Both the position numbers and the translations under genes were made by a program. From Candidatus Cybelea sp. (GTDB lineage: Bacteria; Vulcanimicrobiota; Vulcanimicrobiia; Vulcanimicrobiales; Vulcanimicrobiaceae), in contig DASXFZ010000064.1 of the NCBI GenBank assembly GCA_036489315.1, positions 104,585 to 143,946 on the forward strand: a stretch of DNA of 39,362 bases. The letters are read 5' to 3'. Shown piece after piece: positions 23,155 to 32,266 of this stretch. The notes under the pieces were generated by a model that worked only from the letters and a program-made list of their open reading frames with translations, ran no database searches and was not told the DNA's origin. The first letter of the stretch is position 1; each line of letters begins with the position of its first letter.

Positions 23155-26100
23155 AGCTCAGAAAAGTCCGAGCCTTCGGATTCAAGACGTTCGCCGAGCC
23201 GACGACGCTCGAGTTCGGGGACGGCGTCACGGCAATCGTCGGCCCGAACGGTTCGGGGAAGTCCAATCTCGTAGACGCGTTCCGTTGGGTGCTGGGCGAG
23301 ACGTCGACGAAGAGCCTGCGCTCGGGACGTTTGGAGGACGTGATCTTTGCCGGCAACGAGGCTCGCAAGCCGTTGGGCCTCGCCGAAGTCTCGATTCTGT
23401 TCGACAACGCCGATCGCGCGCTGCCGATCGACTTCAGCGAGGTGGAGATCACCCGGCGCGCCTACCGCGTCGGAGAGAGCGAATACTTCATCAATCGCGC
23501 GCAGGTTCGCCTACGCGACGTCATCGAGCTGGTCATGGGTACGGGTCTCGGGCCGGGTTCCTACGCGATCGTCTCTCAAGGTCAGATCGACGCGATTCTC
23601 GTCAGCAAGCCCGCCGAGCGTCGCGCGCTCTTCGAAGAGACCGCGGGCATCGGTAAGTTCTTGGCGCGCAAGCATGAGTCGATGCGCCGCCTCGAACGCA
23701 CGGAGCAGAACGCGATTCGCATCAGCGACCTGATCGCCGAGCTCGAACGGCGGATTCCCGAGCTGGACACGCAGCTGCGCCGCGCAAAGCGTTATCGGCG
23801 TATCAGCACGCGCGTGCGCGATCTGGAGATTTTAGGATACTTGCGCGCGGGCGCTTCGCGCCGCGCGGAGCGCGCGCAGCTGCGCATCGAGCTCGAGAAG
23901 CAGGAGGAGCAGCGTGCGGGGGCTGCGGCAAGAGCGGCGGCGCGCGGCGCCGAGGCCGCCGCGCTGCGAACCCAAGCGTACCGTTGCGAACTGCAGCTCG
24001 AGGAGCTGCGTTCGAAGGTTCAGAACGAACGCGCCGGGGTCGCCCGCCTGGAAGCCGAGTACGCGGCCGCGCTCGCGCGGCGCGAAGCGCTCGAACGGCA
24101 ATCGACGCAGACGTCGCAAGACGTGCAACGCGTAGAACAAGAACGGACTTCGCTCGTTGCCGCGACCACGCGCCTCGAAGAACTGCTGGTACCGCTGGGG
24201 GCCGAGCTCGAAGAGGCGCGCGACGGCGAGCTGGCGGCGTCGGCCGCCCTGGCTCGGGCACGCGCGCAGCTGGAGAGCGTTTTCACCGAGCTGCGAGAGG
24301 TCGAGGCACGCGCCGCGGAAATCGCCACGCGCAAAGCGGAGCGGCGCGTTCAGGCCGAGAGCGCCCGCAGCGAAGGCGAGCGCCTCGAGCGCGAAGAGCG
24401 GGCCGCACGCGATCGCACCGAGCAGACCGAGATCGCCGCCGGCGCAGCCGCCCATCGTTACGAGGAGCGCAAGCGCGCCGTCGCCGCGCTGGAGGCGGAG
24501 CTGCTCGAAGCGCGCGGGCGGGCCGAAAATGCGGAGCAGCGGGTCTCGACCGCGCAAACCGAGGTCGCAGCCGCGCTCTCGGTGCAGCGGGACCGGTCGG
24601 GCGAGGTTGCCGCGGCACAGTCTCGCCTGCACACGATCGAGGAGCTGGAGAATTCACTCGAGGGGCACGTGCCGGGCACGCGCGCCGTCGTCGAAGCCTG
24701 GCAGCGCGGCGAGCTGCACGGCATCGAAGAGATCGTCTCGAACCTCATAACGACCAGCGAACGCTTTGCGCGCGCCATGGACGTCGCATTCGGGGCGCGC
24801 CTCTCGAACGTCGTAACGACGACCTCCGAGGATGCCGAGCGGTGCGTCGAGTTCCTCAATCGAAAAGAGGCCGGCCGCGCGACCTTTCTGCCGCTCGATA
24901 CGCTTGCCGATCGCACCGGACGAACGCTCGACGCGAAGCTCGAAGGAATCCCCGGCATGCTCGGCTACGCGCACACGCTGCTGCAAACCGCGCCTCGCTA
25001 CGCGGGAATCGTCAATTTTCTCGTCGGCAACGTGCTGATCGTCGATCGCCTCGAGACGGGAATCGAGCTGGTCCGCGGACGAGGCGTACGCGACACGATC
25101 GTCACGCTGGGCGGCGAGCAGATCACCGGCGGCGGCGCGATCACCGGCGGCCGCTTCGTGCGCGAGCGCTCGATCCTCTCGCGGCGACTCTTGGCAGCGA
25201 GTCTTCGCGAGTCGCTCGTCGGCATGCGCGTCAAGCTCGAAGAGAGCGAAACCGCGCTGCGCGCGGCGCATCTGCACGCGGAAGCGGCGATCGCGCAACG
25301 CGACGCGGCGCGCGAGCGGCAAGCGCAGGCAGAGGCGCAGCTCGTTGGTTCGCGGGCGCAGGTCGAGGCACTGACGGGCGACGTCGCGCGGACGAAGGCG
25401 GAGCTCGAGACGGCCCGCGCCGGCGCGGCCGCGCTGCGCGAACAGGTCGCGCGAACGCGCGAGCTGGAGCTCGGATTCGAGCGCCGCGAGCCGGAGGCGG
25501 AGCGCAGTGAGAGCGAACGCACGCGGCTGGAGAACGCGCTCGAGCGCGTACGGGCAGAGATTGCCGCCGCGCAAGAGGCGCAGACCGGGGCGAGCGATCG
25601 CGCCGCTCATCTGCGCGAACGAAGCGCGGCGCTGACGGCGGAACGCGACGCAGCGAAGGCCCGCCTGGGGATGCTCGACGCGGATAGCGTGCGATCGACG
25701 ATGGCGCGCGAACAGATGCTCGCGGAGATCGCGGCGCTGATGGAGGAGACGCGCACCGCACACGCTCGCGTCGACGGGCTGTGGCGCGGAATCGCTTCAC
25801 TCGACGGAGAGCTCGAGGCCGCGCGCGGTAAGCGCGAGGAGCTCGTTACCGAACAGGCTCGCGTCGAATCGGACCTGCGCGTGGCCGAACTGGAAGAGCG
25901 CGAAGCCGTCGCGGGCGGCGAGCGTCACCGCACGAGGCTCGCGCAGATCGAGGCGGAGCTGGGCATGCTCGTCTCACAGTTCGCGCAGCATCCGGCGACT
26001 ACGCGGGAGTGCGCCGACGTCGAAGCACGCTATCGCGACGAGGACGACGCGGTCGTCGACGAGCTTCCGAAGCTGCGCGACGATCTCGCACGCATCGAAG

Positions 26101-26714
26101 CCAACGTCAATCTGAATGCCGAGTTGGAGCGCGATGAAGTCGCGCAGCGCGAACAGTTCCTGCGTACGCAGCTCGAAGATTTGGCCAAGGCCAGGGCGAC
26201 GCTCCTCGAATCGATCGCCGAAATCGAGCGCGAGAGCCAAGTGCAATTCAACCAGACGTTCGAGCGCGTCGCCGCGGCGTTTTCTCGAATGTACGAGCGG
26301 CTCTTCGTCGGCGGTTATGCGAAGATGTGGCAGACCGAACCGGACAACCTCAACGAGACGGGTATCGAGATCGCGGTTCAGCCTCCGGGGAAAAAACAGA
26401 TGCCGCTGGCGGCTCTCTCGGGCGGCGAACGCGCGATGACCGCGGCCGCGCTGATCTTTGCGCTCATCGAAACCAAACCGGCTCCGTTCTATTTGCTCGA
26501 CGAAGTCGACGCCGCGCTCGACGACGCAAACATCGAGCGGTTCTCGCAACTGGTGCGCGAGTTTGCGGCCGCGTCGCAGATGGTGATCGTCACCCACAAC
26601 AAGAAGACGATGGAGACAGCGGATCGCATGTATGGAGTGACGACGAAGGAAGCCGGCGTGAGCGCGATCGTTTCGGCCGAGCTCGCGGCCGAGACGGAAA
26701 TGTCGGTTGCGTGA
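23151..26714 (+). CDS. smc: Chromosome segregation protein SMC
   Basis: SMC is the ATPase arm of the bacterial condensin, loaded at ParB-parS and working with ScpA and ScpB. It is 1187 residues, full length. The N-terminal head begins KLRKVRAFGFKTFAEPTTLE with Walker A in VGPNGSGKSNLVDAFRWVLGE. Two very long coiled coils (about 165-480 and 680-1000) flank the hinge near residues 500-650 (LEGHVPGTRAVVEAW, ITGGGAITGG). The C-terminal head has the signature LSGGERAMTAAALIFAL and Walker B FYLLDEVDAALDD. GTG 23151 overlaps the rnc stop; an earlier open frame is shadow. scpA, scpB and ftsY are not in the window, but parA, parB and the parS-like sites are 10 kb away. Confidence 0.96.
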   Translation: MKLRKVRAFGFKTFAEPTTLEFGDGVTAIVGPNGSGKSNLVDAFRWVLGETSTKSLRSGRLEDVIFAGNEARKPLGLAEVSILFDNADRALPIDFSEVEITRRAYRVGESEYFINRAQVRLRDVIELVMGTGLGPGSYAIVSQGQIDAILVSKPAERRALFEETAGIGKFLARKHESMRRLERTEQNAIRISDLIAELERRIPELDTQLRRAKRYRRISTRVRDLEILGYLRAGASRRAERAQLRIELEKQEEQRAGAAARAAARGAEAAALRTQAYRCELQLEELRSKVQNERAGVARLEAEYAAALARREALERQSTQTSQDVQRVEQERTSLVAATTRLEELLVPLGAELEEARDGELAASAALARARAQLESVFTELREVEARAAEIATRKAERRVQAESARSEGERLEREERAARDRTEQTEIAAGAAAHRYEERKRAVAALEAELLEARGRAENAEQRVSTAQTEVAAALSVQRDRSGEVAAAQSRLHTIEELENSLEGHVPGTRAVVEAWQRGELHGIEEIVSNLITTSERFARAMDVAFGARLSNVVTTTSEDAERCVEFLNRKEAGRATFLPLDTLADRTGRTLDAKLEGIPGMLGYAHTLLQTAPRYAGIVNFLVGNVLIVDRLETGIELVRGRGVRDTIVTLGGEQITGGGAITGGRFVRERSILSRRLLAASLRESLVGMRVKLEESETALRAAHLHAEAAIAQRDAARERQAQAEAQLVGSRAQVEALTGDVARTKAELETARAGAAALREQVARTRELELGFERREPEAERSESERTRLENALERVRAEIAAAQEAQTGASDRAAHLRERSAALTAERDAAKARLGMLDADSVRSTMAREQMLAEIAALMEETRTAHARVDGLWRGIASLDGELEAARGKREELVTEQARVESDLRVAELEEREAVAGGERHRTRLAQIEAELGMLVSQFAQHPATTRECADVEARYRDEDDAVVDELPKLRDDLARIEANVNLNAELERDEVAQREQFLRTQLEDLAKARATLLESIAEIERESQVQFNQTFERVAAAFSRMYERLFVGGYAKMWQTEPDNLNETGIEIAVQPPGKKQMPLAALSGGERAMTAAALIFALIETKPAPFYLLDEVDAALDDANIERFSQLVREFAAASQMVIVTHNKKTMETADRMYGVTTKEAGVSAIVSAELAAETEMSVA

Positions 26715-26718
26715 CGCC

Positions 26719-28293
26719 GTGCCGGGCGCGCGGCGCACGGCGGCGCTCTTCTCGCTTTCAGATCGAACCGGGGCCGCGGAACTGGCGCAGGCGCTCGAGC
26801 GCCACGGCTTCGAGATCTATGCCACCGGCGGTACCGCAGCCTATCTCGCAGAGTCCGGCGTGGCAGCACGTGCGGTCGAAGACGTAACCGGTTTTCCGGC
26901 GCTCTTCGGCGGACGCGTAAAGAGCCTCCACCCGAAGATCTTCGGAGCGATCCTTTACGATCGTGCCGACGAAGAGCACCGGTCGCAAGCGGAAAAGTAC
27001 GCGATTCCCGAGATCGCCGCGGTCGTCGTCAACCTGTATCCGTTCGAAGCAACCGTCGCGCGACCGGGCGCGTCGCCACGCGAAGCGATCGAACAGATCG
27101 ATGTCGGCGGCGTCGCGCTGATGCGGGCGGCCGCGAAAAACTTCGAACACGTCGCCGTACTGACGCACCCCTCGCAGTACTCCGAGTACGCCCGAGCGAT
27201 CGAAACGGGGGAAGTGCCGGTCGCCTTACGCCGCCGCCTGGCGATCGCGGCCTTCGAACGTACCGCCGAGTACGACGTCGCAATCTCGCATTATCTCGCC
27301 GCCGCGGGCGAGGTTCTGCCGAGCGAACTGCCCGGAGCGCTCGCGCTGACGCTCCCCCTTGCTAAACGGCTTCGCTACGGAACCAATCCGCAAGAGCGCG
27401 CGGCGTTCTATCTCGACCGGCCACAGCGGCTTCCCGCGCAGCTGCACGGCAAAGCGCTGTCATACAATAATTTGCTCGATCTCGACGCGACGCTGCGTCT
27501 GCTTTCGCGCGCGCCGCTGGGCGCCGAGTTCGGCAGCGATCGGGCGCGCTTCGTTCGCGCGGCGGTCGTGAAGCACACGATCCCGTGCGGCGTCGCACAA
27601 CGGTCGGGCGTCGCCCTTGCAGTGCGTGAGGCGCTCGAAGCCGACCCCGTCTCGGCATACGGCGGAATCGTCGCTGCCGACGCACCGATCGACGTGGAAG
27701 CCGCCCTGACGCTGAGCGGCTACTTTCTCGAAATCGTCGCCGCGCCGGCCTTCGCGCCCGAAGCGCTCGACCTGCTTAAAAAGAAGCGCAACCTGCGGAT
27801 CATGCAGTTCGCCGGATCGGTTCCCGACGAACTTGCGCACGAACTTCGTCTGCGCAGCGCGCTCGGCGGCGTCTTGGCGGAGAACGACGATCCGTCGGCG
27901 CCCGTCGAGGAATGGCACGTCGTGAGCCGGCGCCACCCCAGCGCGCAGCAGTGGCACGACCTGGCCTTTGCCTGGGACGTCGTGCGTCACGTCAAGAGCA
28001 ACGGCATCGTCATCGTCGGGGGCGGCACGACCCGCGGAATTTGCGCGGGGCAGACCAATCGCGTAAGCGCGGTCAAAATCGCCGCGCGGCGTGCCGGCAA
28101 GCACGCTCGCGGTGCGGCCTGTGCAAGTGACGGCTTCTTTCCTTTTCCCGACGGGTTGGAGGCTGCGGTCGAGGGCGGCTGCACGGCGATCATCGCGCCG
28201 CGCGGCTCCGTTCGCGACGCGGAAGTCATCGCCGCCGCCGACTCACTCGACGTTGCCCTCGTCTTCTCCAGCTACCGTTACTTTTTGCATTAG
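26719..28293 (+). CDS. purH: Bifunctional AICAR transformylase/IMP cyclohydrolase
   Basis: PurH carries out the last two steps of purine nucleotide synthesis. It is 524 residues from GTG 26719. The cyclohydrolase domain shows RTAALFSLSDRTG, ATGGTAAYL, VTGFPALFGGRVKSLHPKI and NLYPFEAT. The transformylase domain shows RYGTNPQERAAFYL, SYNNLLDLDA, the active-site VKHTIPCGVA and SAYGGIVAAD. It ends ASDGFFPFPDGLEAAVEGG, IIAPRGSVRDAEVIAAAD and a family-like C-terminal RYFLH. A TTG at 26707 would overlap smc by 8 nt and is a possible alternative start. The smc-purH neighbourhood is not a usual pair. Confidence 0.94.
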   Translation: MPGARRTAALFSLSDRTGAAELAQALERHGFEIYATGGTAAYLAESGVAARAVEDVTGFPALFGGRVKSLHPKIFGAILYDRADEEHRSQAEKYAIPEIAAVVVNLYPFEATVARPGASPREAIEQIDVGGVALMRAAAKNFEHVAVLTHPSQYSEYARAIETGEVPVALRRRLAIAAFERTAEYDVAISHYLAAAGEVLPSELPGALALTLPLAKRLRYGTNPQERAAFYLDRPQRLPAQLHGKALSYNNLLDLDATLRLLSRAPLGAEFGSDRARFVRAAVVKHTIPCGVAQRSGVALAVREALEADPVSAYGGIVAADAPIDVEAALTLSGYFLEIVAAPAFAPEALDLLKKKRNLRIMQFAGSVPDELAHELRLRSALGGVLAENDDPSAPVEEWHVVSRRHPSAQQWHDLAFAWDVVRHVKSNGIVIVGGGTTRGICAGQTNRVSAVKIAARRAGKHARGAACASDGFFPFPDGLEAAVEGGCTAIIAPRGSVRDAEVIAAADSLDVALVFSSYRYFLH

Positions 28294-28347
28294 GCGCCGG
28301 TCTATGAGGCGGCAGGCACTTCGGCGCCGGAGGCTAAGCCGACCGCT

Positions 28348-28749
28348 ATGCCTCGCTTTCTCCATACTTCGATCTTCGTCAACGACATGAAGGAATCGAT
28401 CGAGTTCTATACCGAGAAGCTCGGCCTGCGGCTGCTCGACGGACCATTTCACTATCTGGGGAACGCGGATATGGCGTTCGTCGGAAGCGGCTGGGATGCG
28501 TACGTCGAGCTCGTGTACGATCTCGAAGATCATCCCGAGTACGCATTGGGCAACCGGTACGAGCATCTCGCGATCGAGGTCGACGGCGACTTGCAGCAGT
28601 ACGTCGACGCGCTGAAGACCAACGGCGTCAAGATTCTCAAAGATGTTTATAAATCGCCGAGCGGCATGCGTGCGATCGCCTTCATCGAGGATCCCAACGG
28701 AATCCCGGTCGAACTGCTCGAGCCGAGGAAGACTCCGCGCCCCGCATAG
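28348..28749 (+). CDS. VOC-family protein, lactoylglutathione lyase (glyoxalase I)-like
   Basis: This 133-residue vicinal-oxygen-chelate protein has two beta-alpha-beta-beta-beta modules. The first begins RFLHTSIFVNDMKESIEFYT, then EKLGLRLL; the second begins RYEHLAIEVDGDLQQYVDAL. All four expected metal ligands are placed as in glyoxalase I: H in FLHTSI, E in AYVELVY, H in YEHLAI, and E in IPVELLE. The pattern YKSPSGMRAIAFIEDPNG is typical of GloA. It probably converts hemithioacetal adducts of methylglyoxal, but thiol specificity is unknown. It lies 54 bp after purH and ends 4 bp from the convergent YcgQ-like gene. Confidence 0.82.
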   Translation: MPRFLHTSIFVNDMKESIEFYTEKLGLRLLDGPFHYLGNADMAFVGSGWDAYVELVYDLEDHPEYALGNRYEHLAIEVDGDLQQYVDALKTNGVKILKDVYKSPSGMRAIAFIEDPNGIPVELLEPRKTPRPA

Positions 28750-28753
28750 CCGT

Positions 28754-29227
28754 CTAACGATAGACGAACGGGTCGATCGGAGGCGCTATTCGCTGCGTCC
28801 GGGCGGCCTTGAGCCGGAGATCGCCGTCGATACGGCCGTCGACACGAAGCCACGTGCCGGCTTCGTACGGCGGCGCTCGATCGAGGCGGACGACGACCGG
28901 CGAGGCGTCGGCGCGGCAGCAGGTAATCGCGTAGCGGACGACTGCGATGTGCGATCCGTCCCGCACCAGCGTCCCGGTAAACGTCAAGCGCTCTCCCGGG
29001 AAGAGGCCGCTGAGCGTCGTTTCGGTCGCGTAATACGGAGGGGGCGGGGCCGCGGTGAAGAGGCCGGCGAGCATCAAGATTGGGGCCGCGCGCTGTGCCG
29101 GCGAGATCTCGCGGCGGTGTCTGGCTGCGCCGGCGAGCGCGATCGCCGCCGAAAAGCCGAGCACCGGAGCCAACGCAGGATGGACCAGCGCATCACCCCC
29201 GCGCAGTGCGACGGCGCCGAGCGCCAC
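28754..29227 (-). CDS. YcgQ-like (TIGR03943/DUF1980-type) membrane subunit, start uncertain
   Basis: The protein has two N-terminal membrane segments and an exported or soluble C-terminal domain. The C-terminal pattern LTFTGTLVRDGSHIAVVRYA, then ITCCRADASPVVVRLD, matches the YcgQ family, in which the CCxADA segment is conserved. YcgQ proteins are encoded next to YcgR-type permeases, as here. The start is unclear. GTG 29227 is the nearest standard codon but cuts the first helix in half; good codon use extends back to about 29272, where the frame has only CTG 29248 or a distant ATG at 29353. A frameshift fusion with the permease is the other explanation. Function is unknown. Confidence 0.68.
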   Translation of the reverse strand: MALGAVALRGGDALVHPALAPVLGFSAAIALAGAARHRREISPAQRAAPILMLAGLFTAAPPPPYYATETTLSGLFPGERLTFTGTLVRDGSHIAVVRYAITCCRADASPVVVRLDRAPPYEAGTWLRVDGRIDGDLRLKAARTQRIAPPIDPFVYR

Positions 29228-29879
29228 GGCGAGCAGCGCGTATGCCAGCGCATCGCGACGCGGCGTGACGTGCCCGCCGGCTCGATAACGCGCGCAGATC
29301 GACGATGCCCGCGACGCAGAGGAAAGCCGTCGCCGCCAGCGGCGAACGGGCATGAAGCGCTCCGGCGATGGCGACGGCGCCCAACGCGCAGGGCGCAGCC
29401 GCAAATCCGAGCAGGCCGCCCGCCAGCATGCAGAGCACCGGCGGGAGACGCGCGGGGTTGAGCGCGCCGCCGAATTGCATCGCGGCGCCGGCCGCCAGCG
29501 CCGCCGGAAGAAGTTCGGCCAGCTCGCCGGCGAGATCCGCCGGCTCGTGCGGGCAGGCAGCGTGGAATCGCCGGCGCAGCGCCCTCGCGGTCACGATCGC
29601 GGCCGAAAGACGTGCCGCCGCGACGATCGGTCCGAAGATCATGCAGGTTGCGACCGCCGCGGGCAGCGACCGGGCCGATGGGCCGCTGCCGCAGCCGCAT
29701 CCTAGAAATGCCGCGGCGCCCGGACGGCGCAGCAGACGTGCGACGATTGCGGCAGCCAGCACGAAGGGCGTTGCCTCGAAGAGCGTGCTCGCGGCCGAGG
29801 CCAGCGCACCGCGCAGCAAGTCGGGTGAAAAGAGCAGCGCAAGCGCCAGCGGCGCCGCTCCGTAGAGCGCGATGCGCAC
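29193..29879 (-). CDS. UPF0718/YcgR-like permease
   Basis: This is a 228-residue membrane protein with five or six helices. STLFEATPFVLAAAIVARLL resembles the first conserved E-x-x-P-F helix of the UPF0718/ArsP-like permeases. FLGCGCGSGPSARSLPAAVA matches their cysteine-containing CxCG...P-S-A-R-S-L-P loop. A further hydrophobic pair lies at residues 150-195. The last 28 residues (from about 201) are abruptly arginine-rich and coincide with the reading frame of the YcgQ-like gene, so the true end may be near residue 200. Members are proposed exporters or metal-linked transporters, but the substrate is unknown. It diverges from hisS. Confidence 0.72.
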   Translation of the reverse strand: MRIALYGAAPLALALLFSPDLLRGALASAASTLFEATPFVLAAAIVARLLRRPGAAAFLGCGCGSGPSARSLPAAVATCMIFGPIVAAARLSAAIVTARALRRRFHAACPHEPADLAGELAELLPAALAAGAAMQFGGALNPARLPPVLCMLAGGLLGFAAAPCALGAVAIAGALHARSPLAATAFLCVAGIVDLRALSSRRARHAASRCAGIRAARRGARRRRTARG

Positions 29880-29946
29880 GGACGGCTATCACGCGCCGTC
29901 GCGCAATGGCTAGTGCGCGGTGTCGGCGAACGGGGGGTGCCGGGAT

Positions 29947-31221
29947 ATGCCTGAATCGATCAGCGCTCCGCGCGGCACGCAAGATTTCTATCCCCCAGAG
30001 TCGACGAGTTGGAACGAACTCGAGGCGCGTATTCACGCGCTCGCGGCGCGCTTCGGCTACGGCGAGATCCGCACGGCGGTCTTCGAGTCGACCGACCTTT
30101 TCGTCCGCGGCGTCGGCGAACAGACCGACATCGTCGAAAAAGAGATGTATACGTTCGAGGACCGCGGCGAACGCAGCCTCACCCTGCGCCCGGAATGGAC
30201 GGCCCCGGTCGTCCGGGCGGCGCTCGAGCACCACCTCTTCGCGCAGGGACCGCTGCGGCTTTACTACATCGGGCCGATCTTCCGTTACGAGCGCCCGCAG
30301 AAGGGGCGCTATCGCCAGTCGCATCAATTCGGCGTTGAGTGCTTCGGCTTCGAAGGACCGGAAGCAGATCTCGAAGTGATTTCGCTCGCGTGGGAGCTGA
30401 TCCGGGGACACGGCATCGAGGACGCGGTGCTCAACATCAACTCCATCGGCGACGAGCAGTGCCGCCCGCGTTATCGTCAAGCGCTGGTCGAGCACTTTCG
30501 ACCGCACGCCGCGGTTCTCTCGCCCGAGTCGCTGCGCCGCATCGAGCGCAACCCGCTCCGGCTGCTCGACAGCAAGGATCCGGCCGACGCGCCCTTTATT
30601 GCGAGCGCCCCGCGGTTCGAATCCTTTCTCTGCGCGCAGTGCCGCGAGCACTTCGACGCGCTGAGGTCGTATCTCGATTTGTCCGGCATTGCGTACGTGC
30701 TCAACCCGCGCATCGTGCGCGGTCTCGATTACTACTGCCGAACCGTCTTCGAGTTCACCTCAGGTGTCCTCGGATCGCAAAACAGTCTGTGCGGCGGCGG
30801 CCGATATGACGGCCTTGTGGAGTCGCTCGGCGGCCCTGCCGTTCCCGCGGTCGGCTTCGCGCTGGGAATGGAGCGCTTCTTAATGACGCTGCGCGCCGGC
30901 GGCGCGCAGCCAGAGGGACCGAGGCGAGGATTGCAGGCAATTGCGCTCGGCGCGCAGGCGCGCGCTACGCTGGCGCCGGTCGTCGTCGAGCTGCGCCGAT
31001 CCTTGAACTCGCCGACCTATATGGATTATCTGGAACGCAAGCTTTTGGCGCAGCTGAAGATCGCCGACCGCAATCGAGCTCGCTACGCGTTGATCGTGGG
31101 CAGTGAGGAGCTCGCTGCGGGAGAGGCGATCTTGCGAGACCTCGAGTCGCGCAGCGACCGCGCGGTGCCGCTGCATACGGTAAGAGTCCTTGTGGAGCTT
31201 CTCGTAGAAGCGGGTCTGTAA
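29947..31221 (+). CDS. hisS: Histidyl-tRNA synthetase
   Basis: HisRS charges tRNA-His. The 424-residue protein has motif 1 around APRGTQDFYPPE, motif 2 in YIGPIFRYERPQKGRYRQSH then QFGVECFG, the histidine-A motif RGLDYYCRTVFEF, and motif 3 in GFALGMERFL. The C-terminal anticodon-binding domain is present (about residues 330-424), which argues against the shorter HisZ regulator. A CAQC pair at residues near 234 matches the CxxC insertion of many bacterial HisRS. ATG 29947 has a GGGGGG stretch about 11 nt upstream; GTG 29920 is an alternative. The TAA overlaps the accB ATG by one base (TAATG). Confidence 0.94.
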   Translation: MPESISAPRGTQDFYPPESTSWNELEARIHALAARFGYGEIRTAVFESTDLFVRGVGEQTDIVEKEMYTFEDRGERSLTLRPEWTAPVVRAALEHHLFAQGPLRLYYIGPIFRYERPQKGRYRQSHQFGVECFGFEGPEADLEVISLAWELIRGHGIEDAVLNINSIGDEQCRPRYRQALVEHFRPHAAVLSPESLRRIERNPLRLLDSKDPADAPFIASAPRFESFLCAQCREHFDALRSYLDLSGIAYVLNPRIVRGLDYYCRTVFEFTSGVLGSQNSLCGGGRYDGLVESLGGPAVPAVGFALGMERFLMTLRAGGAQPEGPRRGLQAIALGAQARATLAPVVVELRRSLNSPTYMDYLERKLLAQLKIADRNRARYALIVGSEELAAGEAILRDLESRSDRAVPLHTVRVLVELLVEAGL

Positions 31222-31664
31222 TGGACGAGCGCTATGCCGAGGAGACAAAAACGCTGCGAGAGCTGCTCGAGCTCATGCACGAGCACGACCTCGATACGAT
31301 CAAGGTCAAGCTCGGCGATGCGATTTACGAGCTTTCCCGGCGCGGAGCGGACGCGGCCGAGGCGTGGGCGCCGCCGGCTCCGGCCTCGGCCGAGCAAACC
31401 TCGCCAACCGCACCCGCCAACGTCACTAAAGTCGCCGCTCCCTTGACCGGCGTGTTCTATCGCGCTTCGTCGCCGGATGCGGTGCCGTACGTCGAGGTCG
31501 GCGATCGCGTCGAGATCGGCGACGTTGTCTGCGTCCTCGAAGCGATGAAGCTCTTTAACGAAATTCAAAGCGACTACGCCGGCACGATTCTGCGAATCGT
31601 TCCGGGCAACGGCGAGCTCGTCTCGCAGGGTGAGGATCTCTTCTGGATCGAGCCGCACTCGTGA
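31221..31664 (+). CDS. accB: Biotin carboxyl carrier protein of acetyl-CoA carboxylase
   Basis: AccB carries biotin between the carboxylase and transferase subunits that make malonyl-CoA. The 147-residue protein has an N-terminal helical region (LRELLELMHEHDLDTIKVKL), a proline/alanine-rich linker (residues 49-66) and the biotinyl domain. The biotinylated lysine sits in VLEAMKLFNEI (the EAMK motif, near residue 114), and the domain ends NGELVSQGEDLFWIEP. The ATG is fused to the hisS stop and the TGA overlaps the gmhA GTG. accC, its usual neighbour, is not present in the window. Confidence 0.94.
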   Translation: MDERYAEETKTLRELLELMHEHDLDTIKVKLGDAIYELSRRGADAAEAWAPPAPASAEQTSPTAPANVTKVAAPLTGVFYRASSPDAVPYVEVGDRVEIGDVVCVLEAMKLFNEIQSDYAGTILRIVPGNGELVSQGEDLFWIEPHS

Positions 31665-32266
31665 GCAAAGCCGCTCCCGACTATCACGCGGAGCGCGGCT
31701 TCGACGAGCTGCTCGCCGACCGCAGCGGGCTGCTCGACGAGGCGCGTTATCGCCCGCAGGTCGAAGCGATCGTCGATGCCCTCGTCGGCGCGCTGCGCGC
31801 GGGCAAGAAGATCCTCTGGTGCGGCAACGGAGGAAGCGCTGCCGAGGCCCAGCACATGGCCGCCGAGCTTTCGGGCCGGTATCTGCGCGAACGGCCCGGG
31901 CTGCACAGCGAGGCGCTCTCGGTAAACTCCTCAACCCTCACCTGCGTTGGCAACGACTACGGATACGATCGCGTCTTCTCGCGGCAGGTCGAAGCGTTCG
32001 TCGCGCCCGGTGACGTCGTAATCGGGATGACGACCAGCGGCGGATCGCGCAACATCGTGCTCGCGCTCGAGGCGGCCAAACAACGCGGCGCCGTAACGGT
32101 GGCCTTCACCGGTAACGGCGGCGGCAAGGTCGCGGATCACGCCGATTACGTCCTCATGGGGCCGGACGGCTATGCCGCGATCGTTCAAGAGGTTCATCAA
32201 GTAATGGCGCATATCGTCTGCGATCTTGTCGAACAGCGCCTGATTTTCGAAGACGGTCTGCGATGA
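31661..32266 (+). CDS. gmhA: Sedoheptulose-7-phosphate isomerase
   Basis: GmhA converts sedoheptulose 7-phosphate to D-glycero-D-manno-heptose 7-phosphate, the first step to ADP-heptose for LPS inner core. The 201-residue SIS-domain protein has ILWCGNGGSAAEAQHMAAEL then SGRY, which is the GmhA phosphate-binding signature. VGNDYGYDRVFSRQVEA, GMTTSGGSRNIVLALEAAKQ and VQEVHQVMAHIVCDLVE follow. It starts with GTGA on the accB stop and ends with ATGA into hldA, so the heptose genes are tightly coupled to accB. Confidence 0.94.
   Translation: MSKAAPDYHAERGFDELLADRSGLLDEARYRPQVEAIVDALVGALRAGKKILWCGNGGSAAEAQHMAAELSGRYLRERPGLHSEALSVNSSTLTCVGNDYGYDRVFSRQVEAFVAPGDVVIGMTTSGGSRNIVLALEAAKQRGAVTVAFTGNGGGKVADHADYVLMGPDGYAAIVQEVHQVMAHIVCDLVEQRLIFEDGLR

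Noticed and set aside
23145-23158. CACGTGAA at the rnc/smc junction resembling a parS core
   Set aside because: Only the central eight bases match; the flanking GTTT/AAAC arms are absent, and the bases are explained by the overlapping stop and start codons.
23832-25763. Long open frames on both strands inside smc, some above 350 residues
   Set aside because: They are rich in Arg/Ala/Ser, have no recognisable motif, and lie fully inside the well-supported SMC coiled-coil coding frame of a high-GC genome.
28293-28330. Repeated GGCGCCG with possible hairpin after purH
   Set aside because: A 7-bp stem with a loop of about 22 nt and no following T-run; it does not look like an intrinsic terminator.
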